From Achatina immaculata (Eukaryota; Mollusca; Gastropoda; Stylommatophora; Achatinidae): 64,000 nt of DNA. The stretch's first letter is position 1; each line of letters begins with the position of its first letter. The DNA is taken from assembly GCA_009760885.1 (NCBI GenBank), contig CM019699.1, positions 44,682,268 to 44,746,267 on the forward strand, written 5' to 3'. The position numbers were made by a program, and so were the translations under genes. Positions 22,722 through 34,835 of this stretch are shown one piece after another. Under the pieces are notes generated by a model that worked only from the letters and a program-made list of their open reading frames with translations, did not search any database and was not told where the DNA came from.

Positions 22722-23722
22722 TTTAACGAAGGGTTTACTGGTGGTTCTTATCTTAAACGTGGCAGAAGAATCCGTCCTTATCTTAAATGTGGCAGGACAA
22801 TTTGTCCTTATCTTAAATGTGGCAGGAAAATTCGTCCTTATCTTAAATGTGGCAGGAAAATTCGTCCTTATCTTAAATGTGGCAGGGAAAGTAGTCCTTA
22901 TCTTAAATGTGACAGGAAAAGATGTCCTTATCTTAAATGTGGCAGGAAAATTTGTCCTTATCTTAAATGTGGCAGGAAAAGATGTCCTTATTTTAAATGT
23001 GGCAGGAAAAGATGTCCTTATTTTAAATGTGGCAGGAAAAGATGTCCTTATCTTAAATGTGGCAGGAAAAGATGTCCTTATTTTAAATGTGGCAGGAAAA
23101 TTCGTCCTTATCTTAAATGTGGCAGGAAAAGATGTCCTTATCTTAAATGTGGCAGGGAAAGTAGTTCTTATCTTAAATGTGGCAGGAAAAGATGTCCTTA
23201 TTTTAAATGTGGCAGGAAAATTTGTCCTTATCTTAAATGTGGCAGGAAAATTCATCCTTATCTTTAATGTGGCAGGAAAATTTTTCTCTAGCTTAAATGT
23301 GGCAAGAAACGTGGTCTTTAGCTTAAATGTAGCAGGGAAACGTGGTCTTTAGCTTAAATGTAGCAGGAAAATTCATCCTTATCTTTAATGTGGCAGGAAA
23401 AGTTTTCTCTAGCTTAAATGTAGCAGGAACATTCGTCCATATCTTAAATGTGGCAGGAAACGTGGTCTTTAGCTTAAATGTAGCAGGAAAAGTTGTCCTT
23501 AGCTTAAATGTGGCAGGAGAAGTGATCTTTAGCTTAAATGTAGCAGGAAAAGTGGTCTTTAGATTAAATATGGCAGGAAAAGTGGTCTTTAGATTAAATA
23601 TGGCAGGAAAAGTGGTCTTTAGCTTAAATGTGGCAGGAAAAGTGGTCTTTAGATTAAATGTGGCAGGAAAAGTGGTCTTTAGATTAAATGTGGCAGGAAA
23701 AGTGGTCCTTGGATTTAAAAAG
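22722..23722. repeat. 30-bp minisatellite (10-codon period)
   Basis: About 33 units of ttaaatgtggcaggaaaaga plus tgtccttatc. The left two thirds use 'gtccttatc'; the right third uses 'ggtctttag', so two subfamilies occupy separate halves. The 30-bp period leaves both strands open (plus ILNVAGKFVL repeats, minus ATFKIRTSFP repeats). No start, splice or flank evidence supports expression. Confidence 0.97.
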
Positions 23723-23933
23723 GTTGTAAACCACTGATGTCCAGGATCACAGAAAAAGTAAGTTTGGTACTAAGATATGGTTTGGCTTCTGGTGTCTTGT
23801 CCAGTGCTGATCACTTGGTAGAACTGCTACTATTTCCTGCCACCTGACTTGGTTTGTTTTCTACAGCCTGCCCTCCTAACACGAACTACCTCCACTTATT
23901 AACCATGCCGGAGACGGGCAGCCCGTCTGGTGA

Positions 23934-23992
23934 TCTTTCATGTTATCTTTCATGTTATCTTTCATGTTATCTTTCATGTTATCTTTCATGCA
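23934..23992. repeat. 12-bp repeat (tttcatgttatc), five copies
   Basis: Five perfect or near-perfect 12-bp units lie in single-copy sequence. Confidence 0.95.
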
Positions 23993-24440
23993 CATGCTTG
24001 AGACGAACTGCACGTAAAAATAAGTTCGAAGTTGTGCCTGTTTGTGTTCGTGCGTGCGTGCGCGCGCGCGCTGAAACAGCGGTGTGGGACAGGCCAGAGA
24101 AAGTACTTCTCCAGCTGATGATAACGTGCTGAGTAAAATCTTTCCATCACAACAAGAAAGCACGATTGTGCTATCTCCATTTTAGTTTCAACTACTGTGT
24201 TATTCTGCAGATAATTTACACCTTTAGCTCTCCTTATAATCTTGGGGTCTAGACCACACTTCTCTCACCAAGTCTGGCTAGTTTTGTCTAATTCTCACCG
24301 CAGAAGTCTCCAGGAGGGTGACGGGATAGTGTCCCTAATGTTTTATCAAAATTACGTCCTTTTTGGGACTCTTTCAGATTTAAACAACACCACATGAGAC
24401 TCAGATGCATACACACCATGTTGTCAGATGGATGGCTTAT
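23993..24440. other. Unique sequence, no gene seen
   Basis: It contains a short GC-alternating run, gtgcgtgcgtgcgcgcgcgc, at 24051-24070, which could adopt Z-DNA. No splice-flanked exon is evident. Confidence 0.45.
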
Positions 24441-24444
24441 TTGC

Positions 24445-24895
24445 ATTATCTGCCGTCAACAATTCTATCAGTCAAGCGCACATTATCTGCACTCAAGAAT
24501 TCTATCAATCAAGCGCACATTATCTGCACTCAAGAATTCTATCAATCAAGCGCACATTATCCACAGTCAAGAATCCGATCAATCAGGCACACGTTAAGAA
24601 TGCTATCAATCAAGCGCACATTATCTGCACTCAGGAATTCCATCAATAAAGCGCATGTTATCTGCACTCAAGAATTCCATCAATAAAGCGCATGTTATCT
24701 ACATTCAAGAATTCCACGAATAAAGCGCACATTATCTGCACTCAGGAATTCCACGAATAAAGCGCACATTATCTGCACTCAGGAATTCCACGAATAAAGC
24801 GCACATTATCTGCACTCAGGAATTCCACGAATAAAGCGCACATTATCTGCACTCAGGAATTCCACGAATAAAGCGCTCATTATCTACACTGAATA
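24445..24895. repeat. 37-bp minisatellite (attatctgcactcaggaatt)
   Basis: About twelve units of aattccacgaataaagcgca plus cattatctgcactcagg. Left units read 'tctatcaatcaagcgc'; right units read 'ccacgaataaagcgc', a graded substitution along the array. Confidence 0.95.
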
Positions 24896-25204
24896 ATTCT
24901 AGTAAATCAGGGGCACACATCTGCAGTCAGAACTCCAGGCTATTTCATGCGGCCACACAGTGTTGACCAAGTGTCAATCTCCTAACTCGGATAGCAGTAA
25001 AGCACGACAAAAATGGTGGGACTTGCGCGTTCAAACAAAACCCACTTGAGAACAAAAACAATGTCAGCTTTCTGCTGAGACAAGAAAAAGATGTGTTACA
25101 TGTTAACGCTGTCTGAGCGGGAAACGGTTAACGGCTCACAAGTTTTAGGCCTGTTTTAGCCAATACTTAACTACACGGCAGGCTAACTTTGTAGGACGTA
25201 CCGG
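24896..25204. other. Unique spacer, no gene seen
   Basis: Single-copy sequence with no array or transposon signature. Confidence 0.4.
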
Positions 25205-25251
25205 TTGGTCGCTGCGATATTAACAGAGGAGATATGCATCGTTACAGAAAA

Positions 25252-25417
25252 AAACGCGAACACGTCCATGGTGCTTCGAGCTTATCATCCGCTTCATGGC
25301 ATCCGCTTCAAACAGGCCAATACCGGTTCTTGTATCCAGCACAAGGCCAGTTATAAGACCAGCAGACCCGACAGCGCGTCCTTGGATGACACGGATAACT
25401 CGATCAGGAGGAGATAA
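25252..25417 (+). CDS. Terminal exon candidate or chance ORF
   Basis: After an acceptor-like gcatcgttacag the plus frame is open for 54 codons and ends 'TDNSIRRR' plus TAA, with AATAAA within a few bases of the stop. It has balanced composition and a Ser/Asp-rich tail (SRPDSASLDDTD), unlike the arrays. The opposite strand is also open over the same interval and reads plausibly (GLITGLVLDTRTGIGLFEAD), so strand and reality are uncertain. Not recognised. Confidence 0.25.
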
Positions 25418-26180
25418 TAAAAAAATATGTGAGCGTGTGAGTAACCTGAGCATGGTGAGTCAGCTCCCTTGATGCTGGATCTGACCTTTCAGACTTCTAC
25501 CTACTTCCAGACGTCTTCTGCAGGCTTAGCGAATGTATTCTTTCTCTCCGTCTTTCTCTGTCTTCTATCTTTCTCTCTCTCTGTGTCTCTCTCTGTCTCT
25601 GTCTGTCTCTGTGTGTGTGTGTGTGTGTGTGTGCAGACGGGTCAAAAAATGACCACGCTACAGAGACAACGGAGTAATCTGAGCTCATGGAAACACAAAC
25701 ATGAGCGAATGTTACAGTCCATACTCGCTAAACTTGTCTCCATATTCTTGCCTTTTCTCTTCACAATCCTCTTTAATGACCCGCAGCAAGTTCTGTGGTC
25801 TGCCCTACAGTCAGACACATCTTACAGCAAATGCCTGTCAGCAATTCTGATTGTCAAAACCATCCGATGCCAGCGATAAATATGTCACGGGTCAACTTGA
25901 TTTGCTGTAACAGTACCGAAGAAAAGAGTATTTTGGTTTGAAACATTCGGTCTAGCATACTCAAAGACACTAACTGTAAAGCCCATCCGAATGCACACAT
26001 TGTTATGGGTGAACTATTTGGTCCATTATACACAGACTCTAACAATGAAGCCGAAGTGAATACACATACTGCTATCAGTGAACTATTTTTTGTTGTTTGT
26101 TTTTATAATAAATGAGAACTAGAAATGGTTTGTAGCGGTAGTCAGCCCAGAACAGTGCACGATGTCTCTCTTACTGTCAG
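25418..26180. other. Unique sequence with CT/GT microsatellite
   Basis: It contains a (CT)n/(GT)n tract at about 25565-25632. Otherwise single-copy sequence without a supported gene. Confidence 0.45.
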
Positions 26181-26184
26181 TTTC

Positions 26185-27515
26185 AGTTCTCTCATGTCAC
26201 AGCCATGGTGAGGATTAAACATATCAGCTGAGACAAGTCACTGTCTTTTCTCCCTACTGTACTGAACCTAAAACATATAAGCTGAGACAGGTCACAGTCT
26301 TTCATCCTACCGTACTGAACCTAAAACATATCAGCTGAGACAGGTCACAGTCTTTCATCCTACCGTACTGAACCTAAAGCATTTGAGTTGAGACGGGTCA
26401 AGTCTTTTCTTCCTACCCTACTGAGCCTAGACTATAAGAGTTGAGACGGGTCAGTCTTTTCTTCTTACCGTACTGAACCTAAAACATATATGAGTTGAGA
26501 CGGGTCAGTCTTTTCTTCTTACCGTACTTAACCTAAAACATATATGAGTTGAGACGGGTCAAGTCTGTACTTCCTACCGTACTGAACCTAAAACATATGA
26601 GTTGAGACGGGTCAAGTCTGTACTTCCTACCGTACTGAACCTAAAACATATATGAGTTGAGACGGGTCAAGTCTGTACTTCCTACCGTACTGAACCTAAA
26701 ACATATAAGAGTTGAGACGGGTCAAGTCTGTACTTCCTACCGTACTGAACCTAAAACATATATGAGTTGAGACGGGTCACAGTCTTTCATCCTACCGTAC
26801 TGAACCTAAAGCACTTGAGTTGAGACGGGTCAAGACTGTACTTCCTACCGCACTGAACCTAAAACATATATGAGCTGAGACGGGTCACAGTCTGTACTTC
26901 CTACCGTACTGAACCTAAAACATATATGAGCTGAGACGGGTCACAGTCTTTCATCCTACCGTACTGAACCTAAAACATATATGAGTTGAGACGGGTCAAG
27001 TCTGTACTTCCTACCGTACTGAACCTAAAACATATATGAGTTGAGACGGGTCAAGTCTGTACTTCCTACCGTACTGAACCTAAAACATATATGAGTTGAG
27101 ACGGGTCAAGTCTGTACTTCCTACCGTACTGAACCTAAAACATATATGAGCTGAGACGGGTCAAGTCTTTACTTCCTACCGTACTGAACCTAAAACATAT
27201 ATGAGTTGAGACGGGTCAAGTCTGTACTTCCTACCGTACTGAACCTAAAACATATATGAGTTGAGACGGGTCAAGTCTGTACTTCCTACCGTACTGAACC
27301 TAAAACATATATGAGTTGAGACGGGTCAAGTCTGTACTTCCTACCGTACTGAACCTAAAACATATGAGTTGAGACGGGTCACAGTCTTTCATCCTACCGT
27401 ACTGAACCTAAAACATATATGAGTTGAGACGGGTCACAGTCTGTACTTCCTACCGTACTGAACCTAAAACATACATGAGTTGAGACGGGTCACAGTCTTT
27501 TCATCCTACCCTACA
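26185..27515. repeat. 55-bp minisatellite, about 24 copies
   Basis: The unit is gaacctaaaacatatatgag, ttgagacgggtcaagtctgt, acttcctaccgtact. A shorter variant with 'cacagtctttcatcc' in place of 'caagtctgtacttcc' is interspersed. Homogeneity is highest in the middle (26560-27360). Confidence 0.97.
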
Positions 27516-28061
27516 GAACTGATCCTTGCTTTCTATTGTAATTTGTAAGAGTAGCCTACAGGGTGGCACAGAAAAAAAACGCCACAACATGAAACAGTGC
27601 CCAGCCTGGCAGTATAAAATATAACGTCAAAATGTATTTTATATTTAGGGCTGATGGTACGGGCTTCACCCTGTAAGCGCTTGAGAAGCGCAACAGTTAA
27701 TGCGCTTGTCTCTCATGCGAAGATCCGCGACTCAAGTCGGACTGGAGACGCGCCGGTAATCTATCTCTAGAAAATGAAACTGAAGAAGGAATGGCGGACG
27801 GGTGTGGTGCTGCCCACATCATCCCCCAGTCTGTAACCAGCTCAAGTAAACTGTGAATATTTATAAGCACTTACATATTCTATGCTATGGAGGACTGTGT
27901 TCTTTACACCTAAATAAAAGACATTTAGTACTGGCAGTACTCTATTTAAAAAATATGACTTATCGGTCTGCACTGGGCTTTGTAAGTCATTTTGAAAAGT
28001 GTAATAATATTCACTTAGTGGTACTAGCAAAACTAGTACAATAGCAGCGACCACTATCTTA

Positions 28062-28252
28062 CAGCAGTGAAGCGTTCGACCACCAACTTACAGCAGTGAA
28101 GTGTTCGAACACTATCTTAGACCAATGAAGTGTTCGAACGCTATCTTACAGCAGTGAAGTATTCGAACGCTATCTTACAGCAGTGAAGTGTTCGAACACT
28201 ATCTTAGAGCAATGAAGTGTTCGAACGCTATCTTACAACAGTCAAGTGTTAA
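28062..28252. repeat. 29-bp minisatellite (cttacagcagtgaagtgttc), copy 1
   Basis: About seven units of cttacagcagtgaagtgttc plus gaacgctat. The same array appears at 29898-30086 through the segmental duplication. Confidence 0.95.
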
Positions 28253-28858
28253 CAACACCGTAAAAGAACTCATCCTTACAGTTTGAGGTCCCACTAATCA
28301 ATTTTGCAGCGCTGTGCCAGCAATGATTATTAGCGTCAGTGGTAAGGCGTAAAACCTTGAGCATGATTACTAAGCACGCAGATATTGGTGATTATACTTG
28401 AGCAAGACTAACATCATCACGTGACTGGCTAAGCCGGGGAGTGGATCGATAATTTAACTATTAGCATGGAGAAAATGAGGCTGGGAGAAACAGAGAAAAC
28501 TAGTACAGTACTTGTTTAAGCAACGTTCTTGGAGTACTGTAGTTCAATCTTGGGGTGACATAACCGCACGCACATTCTACATTACCTACTTTAAGCGAAG
28601 AATTCTACGTCAGTATGGGCACAAACACACAAAAAGATGTCCCCCCGTGTCTACATAAACTGCGGGCCTGTTCTCACGCACAGCTGCACGGACACTGGCA
28701 GCACTTGTCCAGATTCCAAGTATAAATAACTACGCCTTTCCCATAGGAATATCTGCCACACATTGTCACAATACGCACGCTTCCACCTCGCCCATGACAT
28801 CCGCTAATGTACTGCTGGATATTTACAATACGTGTTCACTCTCGCTGTAAAAACTAAA

Positions 28859-29553
28859 CTGTTCAAAAAACGAAACGCAACACTACTGTAGTAACACCAA
28901 ATTTCAAACTTGTATCAAAATATTATTGTAAGGAATTAATGTTTCAATCTTGGCATAAAGAAACTTTAAGACTTTAACAATGAAATGATGTTCATTAAAT
29001 TTGGTTTAGACTTATATTCTTTGGGACTGAGGCCTCCGTTTCAGTAAGGTGTATGGCCTCCTCTGGCCTGTATCAGAGAACGACATCTCCTTGACATGGA
29101 TCCGATTAGCCGTTGGATCTGTTGTTGTGGGATGGCTGCCCACTCTTTCAGCAGAGACAACTATCGGAGATTGGTTGGCGCCACGTCTGTTGAGTTCATC
29201 CCATAAGTGTTCTATTGGGTTCATGTCTGATGACATGGATGGCCACGGAATTGTCTGGAAGTTGTTGTCAGCGAGGAACTGGGTGGTGAGTTGTGTCAAA
29301 TGGGGTCGAGCGTTATCCTGCTGAAAAATCGACCCTGGTGCAGCCAGAAGTGGAAGGACGAAGAATTTTAGCGACGTGTCGTTGGGCATTCAGGCGTCCT
29401 TAAATTTGCATTAGGTCACTTTTCCCCTTGAAGTTGGTCGTTCCCCACACCAGTACACCTCCGCCACCATGTGGAGAAGCCTCTTCTCCGTCTACCGTGT
29501 CGCTGGAGCAGAAAGATTGATTTATCACTAAACCAAACCTTTCTTAAATCATT
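28859..29553 (-). mobile_element. Tc1-type transposon, truncated copy
   Basis: The left terminal repeat (ctgttcaaaaaacgaaacgc) and the transposase C-terminal half are present. The copy stops at the segmental duplication junction at 29553, so it lacks the DNA-binding domain and the right terminus. It is identical to the matching part of 30693-32121 as far as I can see. Confidence 0.9.
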
Positions 29554-31387
29554 CGAAGATCCGCGACTCAAGTCGGACTGGAGACGCGCCGGTAATCTAT
29601 CTCTAGAAAATGAAACTGAAGAAGGAATGGCGGACGGGTGTGGTGCTGCCCACATCATCCCCCAGTCTGTAACCAGCTCAAGTAAACTGTGAATATTTAT
29701 AAGCACTTACATATTCTATGCTATGGAGGACTGTGTTCTTTACACCTAAATAAAAGACATTTAGTACTGGCAGTACTCTATTTAAAAAATATGACTTATC
29801 GGTCTGCACTGGGCTTTGTAAGTCATTTTGAAAAGTGTAATAATATTCACTTAGTGGTACTAGCAAAACTAGTACAATAGCAGCGACCACTATCTTACAG
29901 CAGTGAAGCGTTCGACCACCAACTTACAGCAGTGAAGTGTTCGAACACTATCTTAGACCAATGAAGTGTTCGAACGCTATCTTACAGCAGTGAAGTATTC
30001 GAACGCTATCTTACAGCAGTGAAGTGTTCGAACACTATCTTAGAGCAATGAAGTGTTCGAACGCTATCTTACAACAGTCAAGTGTTAACAACACCGTAAA
30101 AGAACTCATCCTTACAGTTTGAGGTCCCACTAATCAATTTTGCAGCGCTGTGCCAGCAATGATTATTAGCGTCAGTGGTAAGGCGTAAAACCTTGAGCAT
30201 GATTACTAAGCACGCAGATATTGGTGATTATACTTGAGCAAGACTAACATCATCACGTGACTGGCTAAGCCGGGGAGTGGATCGATAATTTAACTATTAG
30301 CATGGAGAAAATGAGGCTGGGAGAAACAGAGAAAACTAGTACAGTACTTGTTTAAGCAACGTTCTTGGAGTACTGTAGTTCAATCTTGGGGTGACATAAC
30401 CGCACGCACATTCTACATTACCTACTTTAAGCGAAGAATTCTACGTCAGTATGGGCACAAACACAAAAAGATGTCCCCCCGTGTCTACATAAACTGCGGG
30501 CCTGTTCTCACGCACAGCTGCACGGACACTGGCAGCACTTGTCCAGATTCCAAGTATAAATAACTACGCCTTTCCCATAGGAATATCTGCCACACATTGT
30601 CACAATACGCACGCTTCCACCTCGCCCATGACATCCGCTAATGTACTGCTGGATATTTACAATACGTGTTCACTCTCGCTGTAAAAACTAAACTGTTCAA
30701 AAAACGAAACGCAACACTACTGTAGTAACACCAAATTTCAAACTTGTATCAAAATATTATTGTAAGGAATTAATGTTTCAATCTTGGCATAAAGAAACTT
30801 TAAGACTTTAACAATGAAATGATGTTCATTAAATTTGGTTTAGACTTATATTCTTTGGGACTGAGGCCTCCGTTTCAGTAAGGTGTATGGCCTCCTCTGG
30901 CCTGTATCAGAGAACGACATCTCCTTGACATGGATCCGATTAGCCGTTGGATCTGTTGTTGTGGGATGGCTGCCCACTCTTTCAGCAGAGACAACTATCG
31001 GAGATTGGTTGGCGCCACGTCTGTTGAGTTCATCCCATAAGTGTTCTATTGGGTTCATGTCTGATGACATGGATGGCCACGGAATTGTCTGGAAGTTGTT
31101 GTCAGCGAGGAACTGGGTGGTGAGTTGTGTCAAATGGGGTCGAGCGTTATCCTGCTGAAAAATCGACCCTGGTGCAGCCAGAAGTGGAAGGACGAAGAAT
31201 TTTAGCGACGTGTCGTTGGGCATTCAGGCGTCCTTAAATTTGCATTAGGTCACTTTTCCCCTTGAAGTTGGTCGTTCCCCACACCAGTACACCTCCGCCA
31301 CCATGTGGAGAAGCCTCTTCTCCGTCTACCGTGTCGCTGGAGCAGAAAGATTGATTTATCACTAAACCAAACCTTTCTTAAATCATT
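29554..31387. repeat. Tandem segmental duplication, copy 2 (1834 bp)
   Basis: Second copy of the 27718-29553 segment. Its right end continues into the remainder of the Tc1, so this copy preserves the ancestral right junction and copy 1 is the derived truncated one. Confidence 0.95.
29898..30086. repeat. 29-bp minisatellite, copy 2
   Basis: Duplicate of the array at 28062-28252. Confidence 0.95.
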
Positions 31388-32121
31388 CGCAACGGCCCAT
31401 TGATGATGTTGGTTGGCCAACTGCAGTCGATTCTGGCGATGTCGGTCTGTAAGAATAGGACCTCTGTTAGGGTCTTCTAGCCCAAAGACTAGCATCATGC
31501 AGCCGGCTCCTGACCGTTTGATCTGAAATTCGACGAGCTGCTGTCATTGACTGGACTGTTGAGGACGCAGATACAAATCGATTCCTGAGGTGACGCAGGC
31601 TATGAAGCGGTCTTCGGCAGGAGTTGTGACTATGGGTCTTCCACTGCGGGGCCGGTCTGCAACTGAGCCAGTTTCTTGAAATCGTGTCAAATGTGACTAA
31701 TGGTGCTTCTACCCACATGAAATTGTCTGGCCACTACACTTCGTGACTGTCCAGTCTGTAAACGTCCAATGATGATGAGTCGTTGGTCTGTAGTGAGATG
31801 AGCCATACTTGCGCAATGAATTTTCAAATAAAGTGATTCGACGAGCGTCAATATTTTATAGGCGTTCAATAACATGGTCAGTGAGTTTTGTGTTCAGTCA
31901 TTTTTACGGGATTCTCGTGACCCTGTCATGAGTTATTGTCAAAAATGCTGTTTTGACAAGTGTCGCTTGTCTGTGCTCATGAATCATCTGCTGGGTACAA
32001 TTCAGATCAGCACGTGAAGTTGATGCCCAAGTGAACGTTTCAGGCAATCTGCCCTTGTCTGATCAGCAAACTTCAGTTTAAATCGCAACATCGTATTTGT
32101 TGCGTTTCTTTTTCTGAACAG
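30693..32121 (-). mobile_element. Tc1-type transposon, full-length but broken
   Basis: The 1429-bp element has inverted ends: ctgttcaaaaaacgaaacgc on the left and, reversed, ctgttcagaaaaagaaacgc on the right. TA follows the right end (32122-32123); the left flank reads aa rather than TA, so the target duplication has mutated. Length suits Tc1 elements (about 1.3-1.7 kb). Confidence 0.92.
30846..31804 (-). pseudogene. Tc1 (DD34E) transposase with frameshifts and stops
   Basis: Reading from 31804 down the minus strand, the N-terminal helix-turn-helix (MAHLTTDQRLIIIGRLQTG) is followed in other frames by 'HLRNRFVSASSTVQSM' and 'RRISDQTVRSRL', then the catalytic domain. The first Asp lies in FSDKS, the second in QQDNARPH, and the Glu in NPIEHLWDEL, with exactly 34 residues between the second Asp and the Glu, as in Tc1. 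At least three frameshifts and an in-frame stop separate these blocks. All three catalytic residues are preserved, yet the gene cannot make a whole protein. It cleaves and joins DNA at TA targets in intact relatives. Confidence 0.92.
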
Positions 32122-32380
32122 TACAACATTCTTCTTGAACTCTGACTGTCCTCACGGGAAAATGTGCTCTGCAAGAAGCTCCGGGAAACTGCTTTGTGGT
32201 AGGGATCCACGTTTGTCTTACTGCTGGAACTTGTTAAAAAGATTGCTATTATAGTGCTCTGGAAAGTCTCGCTAACTTTATTTGACGATCTTCAACATGA
32301 AAACTTCATGGAGCTGTTTCTCACTTTCTGCATTAATCCATCCCTAACATTTTTTCTGTGGCAGCTCTGTGCTTTTGTCC
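32122..32380. other. Unique spacer, no gene seen
   Basis: Single-copy sequence right of the Tc1. Confidence 0.4.
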
Positions 32381-32645
32381 ACTTGAGAAAGTCGTACTGA
32401 AAGAATGTCTTCTGAGAAAGTCATACAGAAAGAATGTCTTTTAAGAAAGTCATACTGAGAGAATTTCATGTGAGAAAGTCGCTTACAGAATGTCTTCTGA
32501 GAAAGTCATACTAAGAGAATGTCTTCTGAGAAAGTCATACTGAGATAATGTCTTCTAAGAAAGCCATACTTAGAGAATGTCTTCTGAGAAAGTCATACTG
32601 AGAGAAGGTCTCTTAAGAAAGAAGTGTACTGACAGAATGTCTCAC
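32381..32645. repeat. 29-bp minisatellite (tcttctgagaaagtcatact)
   Basis: About nine units of tgagaaagtcatactgagag plus aatgtcttc, with point and small indel variation. Confidence 0.95.
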
Positions 32646-32884
32646 TTATAATATGGCTGATACCTAAATAAACAAAATTTAGTGTGCAGATCTTATAAAT
32701 AAACTAAGAAAAAAAAAAAAAACACACACACATCATGAAGTTCCCTAGTGTTCATGGGGTCACTTAACATTCAAACTTTGAAGCAGATCATTTTATATAA
32801 CATAATTCCACATACGCTACAACATTTACACGGTTTAACATACGATCTGATGAGTTCTTTTCCGGACAAAAATGGAACATACAG

Positions 32885-33475
32885 AGTAAACTACTTGTAG
32901 ACAGATTGAGGTAATTATACCAGAACTGCTATACGCTAGACAGTTTTGATCTAAGTTACACCAAGACTGTTATATGGTGGACAGTTTTACATACTTATAC
33001 CAGAACTACTATACGCTACACAGTTTTTGTCTAACCAAGACTGATATACGGTAGACAGTTTTACATACTTATACCAGAAGTACTATACGCTACACAGTTT
33101 TTGTCTAACCAAGACAGATATACGGTAGACAGTTTTACGTACTTATACAAGAAGTGCTATACGTTACACCGTTTTTGTCTAACCAAGACTGATATACGGT
33201 AGACAGCTTTATGTACTTATACCAGAAGTGCTATACGCTACACCGTTTTTGTCTAACCAAGACTGATATACGGTTGACAGTTTTATGTACTTATACCAGA
33301 AGTGCTATACGCTACACCGTTTTTGTCTAACCAAGACAGATATATGGTAGACAGCTTTATGTACTTATACCAGAAGTGCTATACGATACTCCGTTTTTGT
33401 CTAACCAAGACTGATATACGGTAGACAGCTTTACGTACTTATACCAGAAGTGCTATACGCTAGACATTGGCTGTC
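32885..33475. repeat. 74-bp minisatellite, about eight copies
   Basis: The unit reads accagaagtgctatacgcta, caccgtttttgtctaaccaa, gactgatatacggtagacag, ctttatgtacttat. Copies in the left part are diverged, the right five are close. Confidence 0.96.
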
Positions 33476-33870
33476 AGTTAACACTCCCCTTGACATTAAC
33501 TGTTACATCTAGAACTACTTCTGAAGCAAAATCTGACAATGCCACAGAAAGATACCAATAAAACCTCGTGCAAATAATCACATGTCGGAGAACATACAGT
33601 CAGTGTGCAGGAGAAAAACACACATACTACAGAAGATTGTCTGGTGGTAGACTTCTCTCTGGAAATATCAGTGTTTCATCTTCCTAATCTTCGTTAGTCA
33701 CATCAGCACAGAATTCACAGCACACAATCTAAAAAAGCTCTCAGTGCTGATGATTTGCTTTCTGGAATGCCGAAGAACAAGTGACGGAACAGAAGAGAAG
33801 AAATTCAAGGAAGTACTGAGTAGTGCAGAAAATTAGGCATCTGTTTGTCCTTTGAACAATCGTCATTTTA
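33476..33870. other. Unique spacer, no gene seen
   Basis: Single-copy sequence; no transposon or exon signature. Confidence 0.4.
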
Positions 33871-33879
33871 CGCTTCAAG

Positions 33880-34506
33880 CTGAACATACGAGAATGCTCG
33901 CTGTCAAACTAGATATAAACATTCAAGCTCAATATACGAGAATGTTCACTGTCAAACTAGATATAAACATTCAAGCTCAATATACGAGAATGTTCACTGT
34001 CAAACTAGATATAAACATTCAAGCTCAATATACGAGAATGTTCACTGTCAAACTAGATATAAACACTCAAGCTCAATATACGAGAATGTTCACTGTCAAA
34101 CTAGATATAAACATTCAAGCTCAATATACGAGAATGTTCACTGTCAAACTAGATATAAACATTCAAGCTCAATATACGAGAATGTTCACTGTCAAACTAG
34201 ATATAAACATTCAAGCTCAATATACGAGAATGTTCACTGTCAAACTAGATATAAACATTCAAGCTCAATATACGAGAATGTTCACTGTCAAACTAGATAT
34301 AAACATTCAAGCTCAATATACGAGAATGCTCACTGTCAAACTAGATATAAACACTCAAGCTCAATATACGAGAATGTTCACTGTCAAACTAGATATAAAC
34401 ACTCAAGCTCAATATACGAGAATGTTCACTGTCAAACTAGATATAAACACTCAAGCTCAATATACGAGAATGTTCACTGTCAAACTAGATATAAACATTC
34501 AAGCTG
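33880..34506. repeat. 48-bp minisatellite (16-codon period), 13 copies
   Basis: The unit is ctcaatatacgagaatgttc, actgtcaaactagatataaa, cattcaag. Variation is nearly limited to cattcaag/cactcaag and gttc/gctc. The plus frame is open for 225 codons as a 16-residue repeat (QAQYTRMFTVKLDINI). Because 48 is divisible by three this openness is automatic; the ATG at 33852 lies in ordinary sequence without splice or promoter support. I rate a real repeat protein as unlikely but not excluded. Confidence 0.96.
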
Positions 34507-34834
34507 TGGAGATAGCTGTGTCGACGTGAAGAAAACGTATCTTATCATCACAAAACCTGCAGTGTTTCGTGGTATATTTGCCTGACATAAAGACAAACAC
34601 AGAAAAACTAAGCATCTACAAAACACACGTCTCAGACAGGAGATGAAACCCTGTCCAGCACAAACAATGAACTACACACCAGCACCCGCCCTCTTGAAGA
34701 AGGACATGATGAGAAAATGAGAAGCTACTTGGCATCGAAAAGGGCTTCCCTAACACACGAAGCATCCGCGGCCGTTTAAAATAAATCGGTGGAACATTTA
34801 ATAGCTTCGTTCATCTACCAGAAGCCTGCTTCCA
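34507..34834. other. Unique spacer, no gene seen
   Basis: Single-copy sequence, including a short gcatccgcggccgtttaaaa GC-rich patch near 34762. Confidence 0.4.
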
Positions 34835-34835
34835 T

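Larger units (their letters stand above)
27718..29553. repeat. Tandem segmental duplication, copy 1 (1836 bp)
   Basis: The segment starts at cgaagatccgcgactcaagt and is repeated immediately at 29554 with a single 2-bp difference that I could see (acacacaaaa versus acacaaaa). It includes a 29-bp array, unique sequence and the 3' half (in element order) of a Tc1 transposon. Only 'cg' is shared at the breakpoints, so joining was by microhomology or blunt. Confidence 0.95.

Noticed and set aside
22675..23737. ILNVAGKFVL repeat protein, 225 codons, and its minus-strand partner
   Set aside because: Automatic consequence of a stop-free 30-bp unit on both strands.
27680..27760. Third SINE-like copy (gcgcttgtctctcatgcgaa, gatccgcgactcaag)
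   Set aside because: Only weak resemblance to a B box and no shared tail with the other two copies; not enough to call.
27842..29890. Short conserved minus-strand ORF (70 codons) present twice
   Set aside because: Identity is due to the segmental duplication, not selection; the opposite strand is equally open and there is no splice context.
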